DNA of 51,158 bases from Pelobacter sp. UBA6812 (GTDB lineage: Bacteria; Desulfobacterota; Desulfuromonadia; Desulfuromonadales; Syntrophotaleaceae): the NCBI GenBank assembly GCA_002452265.1, contig DKEW01000004.1, positions 1 to 51,158 on the forward strand, read 5' to 3'. The first letter of the stretch is position 1. Every line of letters starts with the position of its first letter. Below, piece after piece: positions 26,364 through 33,606 of this stretch. The notes under the pieces were generated by a model. The model did no database searches and was not told where the DNA came from. It saw only the letters and a list, made by a program, of their open reading frames with translations. The position numbers and the translations under genes are program-made.

Positions 26364-27452
26364 ATGCAGCCAACTCTCGTATGCCTTGGCGCGGGAAAAT
26401 CCCAACTACTTGTCATTAGTAAAGCCAAAGAGCTGGGTTTTCAGATAATCGCGATAGATCGCAACCCAACTGCTCCAGGGTTTCTTTTGAGCGATGTGCA
26501 GCTTGAGCTCAGCACGCATGAACCCGGCCCCATACTCCGCGCCCTTAAAAAATTAACTTCCGAGTTCAATATTCTTGGGGTTATAAACCGTTCAGCAGGT
26601 CCACCGGTACTTACTGCGGCGACAATATGCAGCTCGTTATCTTTGCCCGGCGTCAACCTGGAAGCAGCTCAAACGGTCATTGACAAAGGCCGTTTAATGC
26701 GCTTTTGTTCTTTGAATAATATCCCGGCACCTCTCTGTCAAAGCGTATCCACTTTGAAGGACCTTGATGTTGGAGCCCTGACATATCCATGCATTATCAA
26801 ACCGGCCCTGTCACTCGTAGGAAAGGGCGGTGTAAAACTGGTCAAACAACCCTCTGAGCTTACTTCGGCTTTCAATGAAGCATTCCAAAAGACCTTCAAT
26901 CAGCGAATTAATGTCGAACAGTGCATCCCAGGAGATGATGTTTCTTTTATAAGCTTTGTCCATCAGGGAAAGTTACACCCGCTCGTATTACTCGATGAAA
27001 TTAATAGCATCGACGACCAGGGAAACCACTTCGGCAAAGGCTTTTCAATCCCTTCCAAACACTGGCGAACAGAGACCGGAGATGCGATTATCCACGCATC
27101 CCAGAAACTATCCGATGCCCTAAAATTAGACACGACAGTTTTTCTGGTCTCGTTCCGAGTCACCCCGAATACCGCGCCCAAAGTTATCGAAATCCACCTC
27201 GATATGGGCGGCGACCGAATATTGGACGACCTTATACCGAACAGTACAAATGTTGATTTTGTTTCTTATTTTATACAAGGTCTGGCCGGGAGATTTTGCA
27301 AACAAGATGATATGCAATTTTCTCCAACTGCTGTGATGTTTGCTCACGGGGACCAGCCAGCTAATAATAAGGATTTTTCACTATTAAAAGATGATTCAAT
27401 TTCCGGTTTATGGAAAAAAATCAACCATTTTCTATCGCTGAACCAAGGCTAG
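26364..27452 (+). CDS. ATP-grasp family ligase (A)
   Basis: A 362-residue ATP-grasp protein. It has an N-terminal pre-ATP-grasp fold (LVCLGAGKSQLLVISKAKEL, and AIDRNPTAPGF like carbamoyl-phosphate-synthase relatives). The ATP-binding region contains YPCIIKPALSLVGKGGVKLV, and the metal-binding region EIHLDMGGDRILDDLIP. Such enzymes usually join a carboxylate to an amine through an acyl phosphate. In a sugar cluster it may add an amino acid or other acyl group to an amino sugar. A GAGGAG ribosome-binding site precedes the ATG. The gene lies in the AT-rich segment between two methyltransferases. Substrate is unknown. Confidence 0.75.
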   Translation: MQPTLVCLGAGKSQLLVISKAKELGFQIIAIDRNPTAPGFLLSDVQLELSTHEPGPILRALKKLTSEFNILGVINRSAGPPVLTAATICSSLSLPGVNLEAAQTVIDKGRLMRFCSLNNIPAPLCQSVSTLKDLDVGALTYPCIIKPALSLVGKGGVKLVKQPSELTSAFNEAFQKTFNQRINVEQCIPGDDVSFISFVHQGKLHPLVLLDEINSIDDQGNHFGKGFSIPSKHWRTETGDAIIHASQKLSDALKLDTTVFLVSFRVTPNTAPKVIEIHLDMGGDRILDDLIPNSTNVDFVSYFIQGLAGRFCKQDDMQFSPTAVMFAHGDQPANNKDFSLLKDDSISGLWKKINHFLSLNQG

Positions 27453-27469
27453 ATTTAGGAGACATTCCA

Positions 27470-28126
27470 ATGGATAAAAACGTATCGCTCTGGGAAAATG
27501 TATATCAATGGAACAAAGAAAACAAAAACAACCTCGTATATCCGGATGAAGAAGTCATTAGAATTATAAAAAAGTTTTTCCTCCCCAGTGGTGCTAAAAC
27601 TGTCCTTGACGCAGGTTGTGGATCCGGCAGACACACCCTTGCTTTACTTAGGGAGGGACTTGAGGTCCGCGCTCTTGATTCCAGCCAGACAGCTCTTGAT
27701 ATTGCCAGCGAACTGACAGCTCCTTACGGTAATAAGGTTAAATATGACCTCGGAAACCTTACCTGTCTTCCGTTTGAGGATGCCTCTTTTGATGCAGTTC
27801 TTTGCTGGGGGGTGCTTCACTATTTAACCGGTGAAGAATTTTCGCAGGCATTAAATGAGCTATATCGGGTTCTAAAACCTGATGGATTTCTTGGCTTGAC
27901 CCTGAGATCAACCGCCGACTCAGAATGTGACATTGATAATGCTAAACAAATGCAAAAGTCTAATGCCATGGAAAGCAAAAACATGCTTTTTAAATATTTC
28001 TCAAAGTCTGATATATACGAGTGTTTGAGTACTTATAGTCAAATCCAAAGCGGTCATAAGACGCGTACTGTATTTGAAAATGATGAGAGGGTGATCGCTC
28101 ACTGGTATATTGCCGCGAAAAAGTAG
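27470..28126 (+). CDS. Class I SAM-dependent methyltransferase
   Basis: A 218-residue methyltransferase with VLDAGCGSGRHTLALL near residue 47, the acidic loop ALDSSQTALDIA, and FDAVLCWGVLHYLTGEEF followed by YRVLKPDGFLGLTLRS. The ATG at 27470 follows an AGGAG about 8 bases upstream; an in-frame start at 27410 would overlap the ATP-grasp gene. It is the most AT-rich gene in the window by eye. Likely targets are sugar hydroxyl or amino groups, or the amino acid attached by the ATP-grasp enzyme; none is proven. No membrane segment is present. Confidence 0.78.
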   Translation: MDKNVSLWENVYQWNKENKNNLVYPDEEVIRIIKKFFLPSGAKTVLDAGCGSGRHTLALLREGLEVRALDSSQTALDIASELTAPYGNKVKYDLGNLTCLPFEDASFDAVLCWGVLHYLTGEEFSQALNELYRVLKPDGFLGLTLRSTADSECDIDNAKQMQKSNAMESKNMLFKYFSKSDIYECLSTYSQIQSGHKTRTVFENDERVIAHWYIAAKK

Positions 28127-28251
28127 TTTCTTATTTCAACACCTTACTTATTATTTTTGTTTATCGATACAACTTTCAATTTCGTTAAAGTCTCTCGATG
28201 ACAGAAGCACTCGCGACAACTTAATCTTCATCAACCAATACAGGGAAAAGA

Positions 28252-29946
28252 ATGTACGCATCAGCCCTAGTTGCCTCGCTCATCAAACATTTTGACAAAA
28301 GCCTGTATGTCTATCCCGGTGGCACCATTGCCCCGATCTTTCATGAATGCAAGGCCGCAGGCGTCCCGTTAATCTGCACCAAGGCCGAGCAGGGAGCCGG
28401 CTACATGGCTATTGCCGATGCGGCGTTGAACAACACTCCTGCTTTTGTCGCAGTAACCAGTGGCCCCGGTGCCACCAACCTTATTACCTGCATCGCGGAT
28501 GCCTTTTATGACAGCGTGCCTCTGGTTGTCTTTACCGGCCAGGTGGGAACCCGCGACCTCGGTCGCGCTCAGGAACTTCGTCAACGTGGTTTTCAGGAAG
28601 TGCCGACGCCTCAGATGGTCGCCCCCATCAGCAAAGGGGTATGGCAGCCCCAAACCATTGACGAATTAGGCCAGGCTCTTATCGACGCTGTCCGGCTATC
28701 TCTCGATGGCCGTCGTGGCCCGGTTGTGGTTGACCTGCCCATGAACGTGCAAATGAGCCTGATTGATGAGTCCGTCTGCCAGAAGTTCGCCAACCAATTG
28801 GCCGCCGAGCTGGCCCTAGGGAAAGCATCCAGCATGGGCTGCCCTACCGAATTTCTAAAGAGCGTAAAAGAAGCTCTTGACGCCGCCGCGCGTCCACTGC
28901 TGCTGATCGGGGGAGGCGCATTGGATACAGCCTCGGAAATCAGGGAATTGGCGGAGCGCTGGCAATTGCCGGTCGTCTCCAGCATGCGAGGCATCGGGGT
29001 CTTTCCCAGCGATCATCCGCTGTCCGCCGGGTGGATCGGCCATACCGGCATGCCCTGGGCCAACCGCACCCTGTTTGAAGCCGATTGTATCGTTGCCCTT
29101 GGCAGCCGTCTTGATGTGCGCCAAACCGGTACCGAACTGGACGTCTTTGCCGAAAAGCAAATCTTCCAGATCGACCTCGATGCGGCGGAGCTGCAACACT
29201 CCCGACTGAGCAAGGTTGTATCTGCACACTGCTGCGTGGCGAATTTCCTGAATGAATTTCTGGCGTTTGATGCTCCTGCTTGCCAACATCATGAGTGGCT
29301 GCAGCAGATAGATGACTTCCGCACCACTTTGCCGCTTGCCGATCATGGCAAATTGCCCGGCGTGGCGCCTGACGAACTGCTTGGTTATCTCGACCAGGCC
29401 ACCAAACAGCAAGCCACCACCGTTGTCACCGGGGTCGGTTCGCATCAGCAATGGGCGGCCCGGTACTTTTCTTTCGACCATCCCCGCAAACGTTTGCTGA
29501 CCTCCGCCGGTCACGGCACCATGGGGTATGCCCTTCCGGTAGCTCTGGGGGCGGCCACCACGCAACCGCAGCAGTTGGTGTTGTGCGTCGACGGCGACGG
29601 CTCCTTCCAGCTGAACATTCAGGAACTGGCGCTGGCCCGCGAATTGGAGCTGCCCATTAAAATCGTGCTGTTGGATAACAACAGGCTTGGCATCGTTTCG
29701 CAGTTTCAGCGCATCACCTTTACCGATGACCCGGTTACCGGCGATTTCCGCAATCCCGATTTTTGCGCCATCGCCAAAGCGTACGGAGTTGCTACTTACC
29801 AGCTGGAAAGTTTTGATCCAGCCGTGGTTGATGCTTTTCTTAATGACAACGGACCGGCCCTTCTGCACGCAAGGATTCAGCACGACGCTCCTGTTTCTCC
29901 CATGCTGCTGGGGGGACAAACCCTGGATGACATGTGGTATCGCTGA
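28252..29946 (+). CDS. Thiamine-diphosphate-dependent enzyme, acetolactate synthase-like
   Basis: The 564-residue protein has the three-domain fold of acetolactate synthase and pyruvate decarboxylase relatives. The N-terminal Pyr domain carries the catalytic glutamate in KAEQGAGYMA (Glu46) and the VTSGPGATN motif. The middle domain has PLLLIGGGALDTA. The C-terminal PP domain has the ThDP-binding GDGSF...NN motif starting near residue 448. Its sugar-cluster context, with no small regulatory subunit and an SDR next door, argues against plain branched-chain amino acid synthesis. It resembles the case of YerE, which adds a two-carbon unit from pyruvate to a keto sugar. That reaction is inference here. 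Confidence 0.8.
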   Translation: MYASALVASLIKHFDKSLYVYPGGTIAPIFHECKAAGVPLICTKAEQGAGYMAIADAALNNTPAFVAVTSGPGATNLITCIADAFYDSVPLVVFTGQVGTRDLGRAQELRQRGFQEVPTPQMVAPISKGVWQPQTIDELGQALIDAVRLSLDGRRGPVVVDLPMNVQMSLIDESVCQKFANQLAAELALGKASSMGCPTEFLKSVKEALDAAARPLLLIGGGALDTASEIRELAERWQLPVVSSMRGIGVFPSDHPLSAGWIGHTGMPWANRTLFEADCIVALGSRLDVRQTGTELDVFAEKQIFQIDLDAAELQHSRLSKVVSAHCCVANFLNEFLAFDAPACQHHEWLQQIDDFRTTLPLADHGKLPGVAPDELLGYLDQATKQQATTVVTGVGSHQQWAARYFSFDHPRKRLLTSAGHGTMGYALPVALGAATTQPQQLVLCVDGDGSFQLNIQELALARELELPIKIVLLDNNRLGIVSQFQRITFTDDPVTGDFRNPDFCAIAKAYGVATYQLESFDPAVVDAFLNDNGPALLHARIQHDAPVSPMLLGGQTLDDMWYR

Positions 29947-30016
29947 CCATCAGAACTTTTGACCGGTTACCAGCTAAATGGTAAAGTAGCCGACGCTATT
30001 TTCAGGGGGAATCTCC

Positions 30017-30763
30017 ATGGGCGACACGCAAAACAAGCGCATCGTTTTTATCACCGGAGCCAGTCGTGGCATCGGCAACGCCATTGCCAGGCGATTTCTG
30101 TGCGATGGCCATCCGGTTGCGGCAGGCTACTGTGCTCACCCGCAAGGCGCACAAAAACTGGCGGCTGAATTTCCTGACGCGCTTGCCGTGCGCGTCGATG
30201 CCGGGGATCGTGCATCGATTCGCCAGGCATTGCAGCAAACCTGTGAACGCTTTAACGGGTACGCGGCGATTCTTGTCAACAACGGCGCCATTGCCCAGGA
30301 AAAACCGTTTTTGGAACTCAGTGACCAGGACTGGGACCGGATGCTTGGCACCAACTTGCGCGGCCCTTTTGCCCTGGCGCAGGAAGTCTTGCCGGGCATG
30401 CTCAACGCCGGCTGGGGACGCATCATCAATCTGGTTTCCATCGGCGGCCAGTGGGGCGGCATGAACCAGGTTCATTATGCCGCGGCAAAGGCCGGATTGA
30501 TCAACCTCACCAGGTCACTGGCAAAACTGTATTCCCATGCCGGCATCACATCCAATGCGGTATCTCCGGGACTGGTAGCTACTGACATGACAGCCGCGGA
30601 ACTCGCTTCGGATGCAGGGCAGTCCAAGGTTAACAGCATCCCTTCAGGGCGCTTGGGAACCAGCGACGAAATCGCCGCAGCGGTGGCATGGCTGGCTTCC
30701 GATGAAGCGGCCTACGTCACCGGCCAGACACTTAACCTCAACGGGGGGATGTACTTTGTCTGA
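30017..30763 (+). CDS. Short-chain dehydrogenase/reductase, FabG-like
   Basis: A 248-residue SDR with TGASRGIG near residue 14, NNGAIAQ, catalytic Ser in NLVSIGGQ and YAAAK (Tyr154, Lys158), and a C-terminal VTGQTLNLNGGM. The ATG follows a CAGGGGG element. It resembles 3-oxoacyl-ACP reductase, but no acyl carrier protein or fatty acid genes are near, so a sugar or sugar side-chain carbonyl is the likelier substrate. It follows the ThDP-dependent enzyme by 70 bases, an arrangement like YerE with the reductase YerF. Its 3' end overlaps the next gene by 8 bases. Confidence 0.8.
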   Translation: MGDTQNKRIVFITGASRGIGNAIARRFLCDGHPVAAGYCAHPQGAQKLAAEFPDALAVRVDAGDRASIRQALQQTCERFNGYAAILVNNGAIAQEKPFLELSDQDWDRMLGTNLRGPFALAQEVLPGMLNAGWGRIINLVSIGGQWGGMNQVHYAAAKAGLINLTRSLAKLYSHAGITSNAVSPGLVATDMTAAELASDAGQSKVNSIPSGRLGTSDEIAAAVAWLASDEAAYVTGQTLNLNGGMYFV

Positions 30764-31991
30764 ATACGCAGGGAAAACATTGCTGTTTATCGGCGGCGGC
30801 ATGGAAGCTCTGCCGGGCATTGAAAAAGCGCGCGACCTTGGCTTGCACGTGGTGGTCAGCGATATGAATCCGCAGGCGCCCGGCATGCTGGCGGCGCATG
30901 ACCGACTGATTGCCAGCACCTACGATGTCGCAGCCACCCTTGACGCAGCCAAAGATTATCACCGCGAGGTGCGCCAGATCGATGGTGTCATGTGCCTGGC
31001 CACTGACGTGCCTTTGACCGTCGCTTCGGTGGCAGCCGAACTCGGCTTGCCTGGCATTCCGGTAGAAGTGGCTGCCCGCGCCATGGATAAGCTGGCCATG
31101 AAGCAGAAATTCGCCGCCGATGGCGTGGCTATCCCCTGGTTCAGCGCCGTCGAATCGGCCCGGCATCTGCAGCAACTCGCCGAGGAAAACGGCCTTCCGC
31201 TGGTACTCAAGCCGGTCGACAGCCGTGGCGGTCGCGGCGTGCAACGCTTGACATCCGAGGTGGATTTGGCCGCTGCCTACCAGCGGGCTCTGATTCAATC
31301 ACCGAGTGGCCGGGTGATGGTGGAACGTTATCTGCCCGGCCCGCAGATCAGTACCGAAAGCATCGTTCTGGCCGGTGCCTGTCACACCCCGGGATTTGCC
31401 GATCGCAATTATGAATACATCGACCGCTACGCCCCCAATTTTATCGAAAATGGCGGCACCATGCCGAGTCATCTGCCAGCCCAGGCGCGCCAGGCAGTGC
31501 GCGACCTGGTGCAGCAGGCAGCACGCAGCCTCGGCGTGACTTGCGGAGTGGTCAAGGGGGATATGGTCTTCAGCGATGGCAAACCTTACGTTATCGAGTT
31601 GGCAGCGCGTCTTTCCGGCGGCTGGTTCTGTACCCATGAGATCCCTCTCAATGTCGGGGTCGATCTTGTCCTGGCGGTGATCCGCCTGTCCCTCGGACTG
31701 CCCGTCGACCCTGCTGCATTGCAGCCGCGTTTCGAACGTGGCGTAGCCCTGCGCCTGATCTTTCCGACTCCAGGCCGCGTCACAGCCATCGAGGGGGAAC
31801 AAGCAGCCTGTAACCTGCCCGGCGTGGCCATGGTGCGCATGGCCGTAGAGCCCGGAGATATCGTTAGATCGCCGACCGACTCCAATGCCTCGGCGGGATT
31901 GGTCATCGCCGTCGCTGACGACAGGGAAGAGGCTGCGCGTCGTGCGGAAACCGCGGTTCAAGCGATTCGGGTCATAACGGAGGCCGTATGA
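30756..31991 (+). CDS. ATP-grasp family ligase (B)
   Basis: The 411-residue protein is an ATP-grasp enzyme with an N-terminal fold TLLFIGGGMEALPGIEKARDL, ATP-binding PLVLKPVDSRGGRGVQRL near residue 150, and the metal and carboxylate region VIELAARLSGGWFCTHEIP. I place the start at a TTG at 30756, 7 bases after GGGGGG, because earlier in-frame codons lie deep in the SDR gene. It resembles carbamoyl-phosphate-synthase-like and biotin-carboxylase-like ligases. It is not closely similar to ATP-grasp A, so it is not a recent duplicate. It overlaps the PIG-L gene by 4 bases. The function is unknown; amide-bond formation on an amino sugar is the likeliest role. Confidence 0.75.
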   Translation: MSEYAGKTLLFIGGGMEALPGIEKARDLGLHVVVSDMNPQAPGMLAAHDRLIASTYDVAATLDAAKDYHREVRQIDGVMCLATDVPLTVASVAAELGLPGIPVEVAARAMDKLAMKQKFAADGVAIPWFSAVESARHLQQLAEENGLPLVLKPVDSRGGRGVQRLTSEVDLAAAYQRALIQSPSGRVMVERYLPGPQISTESIVLAGACHTPGFADRNYEYIDRYAPNFIENGGTMPSHLPAQARQAVRDLVQQAARSLGVTCGVVKGDMVFSDGKPYVIELAARLSGGWFCTHEIPLNVGVDLVLAVIRLSLGLPVDPAALQPRFERGVALRLIFPTPGRVTAIEGEQAACNLPGVAMVRMAVEPGDIVRSPTDSNASAGLVIAVADDREEAARRAETAVQAIRVITEAV

Positions 31992-32665
31992 ATGTGCTGG
32001 TGATCGCAGCGCACCCCGATGACGAAGTGCTTGGCACCGGCGGTGCCATAGCCCGTCATACTCAAAATAACGATACGGTAACAATTGTTATCCTGGGCAG
32101 TGGTCTGTCATCACGGCTTGAAGCCCACGAAGCCTTGGAACAACAGGACTTGGCCCAACTACACAAGGAGGCTAAGCTGGCAGCGTCCGCTCTCGGCGTT
32201 ACGGATCTGCGCCTGTTCGATTTCCCCGACAACCGGTTTGACAGGGTGGATCTGCTGGACATCGTTAAAATCATCGAGGCCGTTGCCGATGAAGTTCAAC
32301 CTGCCATCGTCTACACCCACCACCCCGGTGATCTCAACATCGATCATCAGCGTACAGCCATGGCCACCCTCACCGCCTGCCGACCGCTACCTGGCAGTTC
32401 CGTACAACGGATTCTGGCCATGGAAGTAGCGTCAGCCACCGGTTGGGGCGATCCGGCCCTGCCCTTTATTCCCAACGTCTTTTTGGATATCTCAAGCGTG
32501 ATGAAAAACAAGCTGGAAGCCATGGCGGCCTATCAGGGGGAACTGCGCCAATTTCCCCATGCCCGGTCCCTGCCCTCACTGGAAGCACGGGCCAAAGCTT
32601 GGGGCAGCCAGGTCGGTATCGAAGCTGCCGAACCTTTTGTATTGCTACGCGAGGTTCTGTCATGA
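31988..32665 (+). CDS. PIG-L family N-deacetylase
   Basis: PIG-L/LmbE proteins are zinc-dependent hydrolases that remove acetyl groups from amino sugars. The 225-residue protein has the metal-binding AAHPDDEVLGTGG at residues 7-19 and the third ligand region HHPGDLNIDHQ. It has no signal peptide, so it acts in the cytoplasm on a nucleotide sugar or free sugar. The gene overlaps ATP-grasp B by 4 bases and the formyltransferase by 4 bases. This tight coupling suggests that the exposed amine is the substrate of the next enzyme. Confidence 0.85.
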   Translation: MNVLVIAAHPDDEVLGTGGAIARHTQNNDTVTIVILGSGLSSRLEAHEALEQQDLAQLHKEAKLAASALGVTDLRLFDFPDNRFDRVDLLDIVKIIEAVADEVQPAIVYTHHPGDLNIDHQRTAMATLTACRPLPGSSVQRILAMEVASATGWGDPALPFIPNVFLDISSVMKNKLEAMAAYQGELRQFPHARSLPSLEARAKAWGSQVGIEAAEPFVLLREVLS

Positions 32666-33606
32666 ACTCCGCAAGCAATCATCCGCGCATCCTTTATGTC
32701 GGAGCCCGCATTGTCGGACACCGGTGTCTGCAGGCACTGCTGGAAGCTGGCGCGCATATCGCCGGCGTATTATTTCTGGACGAATCCAAAGCCGGAATTA
32801 CCGTGGCACATTGTGCCTTCGACGATCTGATTCGTGATTACCAGCTTAACGCTCGGCCCTTCGCATCGCTTCACGATCCGGATATCCTTGCCTGGGCCCA
32901 GGCGTGCCGACCCGAGGTGGGCATGGTAATCGGTGTTTCCCAGTTGCTGGGCGAAACGCTGCTGTCCGTACCGGATCTTGGATTTATCGGCATGCACCCG
33001 ACCATGCTCCCAGAAGGTCGAGGCCGCGCTCCCATCCCCTGGACGTTAATCAAGGGGTTGCAGCAAACCGGCGTCAGTCTGTTCTGGTGCGATGCCCAGG
33101 CCGATACAGGAGACCTGTTGAGCCAAGCCCGGGTTCCCGTTTATTACGAGGATACAGCAGCCATCCTTGGCGCGCGCACCGACGAGGTTGCGGCCAGGCT
33201 GCTGGTGGAAAGTTTACCACTGTTGAATTCAGGCCAACCTCCGCGCATTCCACAAGATGAATCAAAGGCAACAGTCTGGCCGCGGCGGCGCCCGGAAGAT
33301 GGACTTATCGACTGGTCATGGCCAAAACGGCAATTATACGACTGGGTACGGTCATTGGCACACCCCTATCCTGGCGCATTCAGCTTTTCCGGCAGCCGCA
33401 AGCTTTTCGTCTGGGCCTGCCGCGAGTCGTTCGATACTCGAACTGCCACCCCGGGTACGGTTCTTGAGGTTCTCCCCCACGGAGTTCTCGTGGCTTGCGG
33501 CGAGGGGGCGGTATTGCTGACCCATCTGCAGTGGGACAGCGATGCACAAGTACCAGGCAACCAGGCCGGACTGATCCCAGGTGATCTTCTGGGAGAATCC
33601 CTGTGA
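32662..33606 (+). CDS. Sugar N-formyltransferase, Fmt/ArnA-like
   Basis: A 314-residue protein of the N10-formyl-tetrahydrofolate-dependent formyltransferase superfamily. The active region reads GFIGMHPTMLPEGRGRAPIP, with His112, and further on QADTGDLLSQ with Asp148, matching the catalytic His and Asp. The Asn that normally sits two residues before the His is Gly here. A C-terminal Fmt_C-like domain follows from about residue 205. It is likely to formylate an amino sugar rather than Met-tRNA, given the cluster. The start codon overlaps the PIG-L stop, and a GTG of the next gene overlaps its own stop. Confidence 0.75.
   Translation: MNSASNHPRILYVGARIVGHRCLQALLEAGAHIAGVLFLDESKAGITVAHCAFDDLIRDYQLNARPFASLHDPDILAWAQACRPEVGMVIGVSQLLGETLLSVPDLGFIGMHPTMLPEGRGRAPIPWTLIKGLQQTGVSLFWCDAQADTGDLLSQARVPVYYEDTAAILGARTDEVAARLLVESLPLLNSGQPPRIPQDESKATVWPRRRPEDGLIDWSWPKRQLYDWVRSLAHPYPGAFSFSGSRKLFVWACRESFDTRTATPGTVLEVLPHGVLVACGEGAVLLTHLQWDSDAQVPGNQAGLIPGDLLGESL

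Noticed and set aside
28855..29919. Minus-strand reading of 354 residues opposite the ThDP gene
   Set aside because: It is the antisense shadow of a GC-rich coding gene with all ThDP motifs on the plus strand.
28252..29946. Plain acetolactate synthase of branched-chain amino acid synthesis
   Set aside because: No ilvN, ilvC or leu genes are adjacent and the gene is embedded in sugar-modification genes, although activity alone cannot be excluded from sequence.
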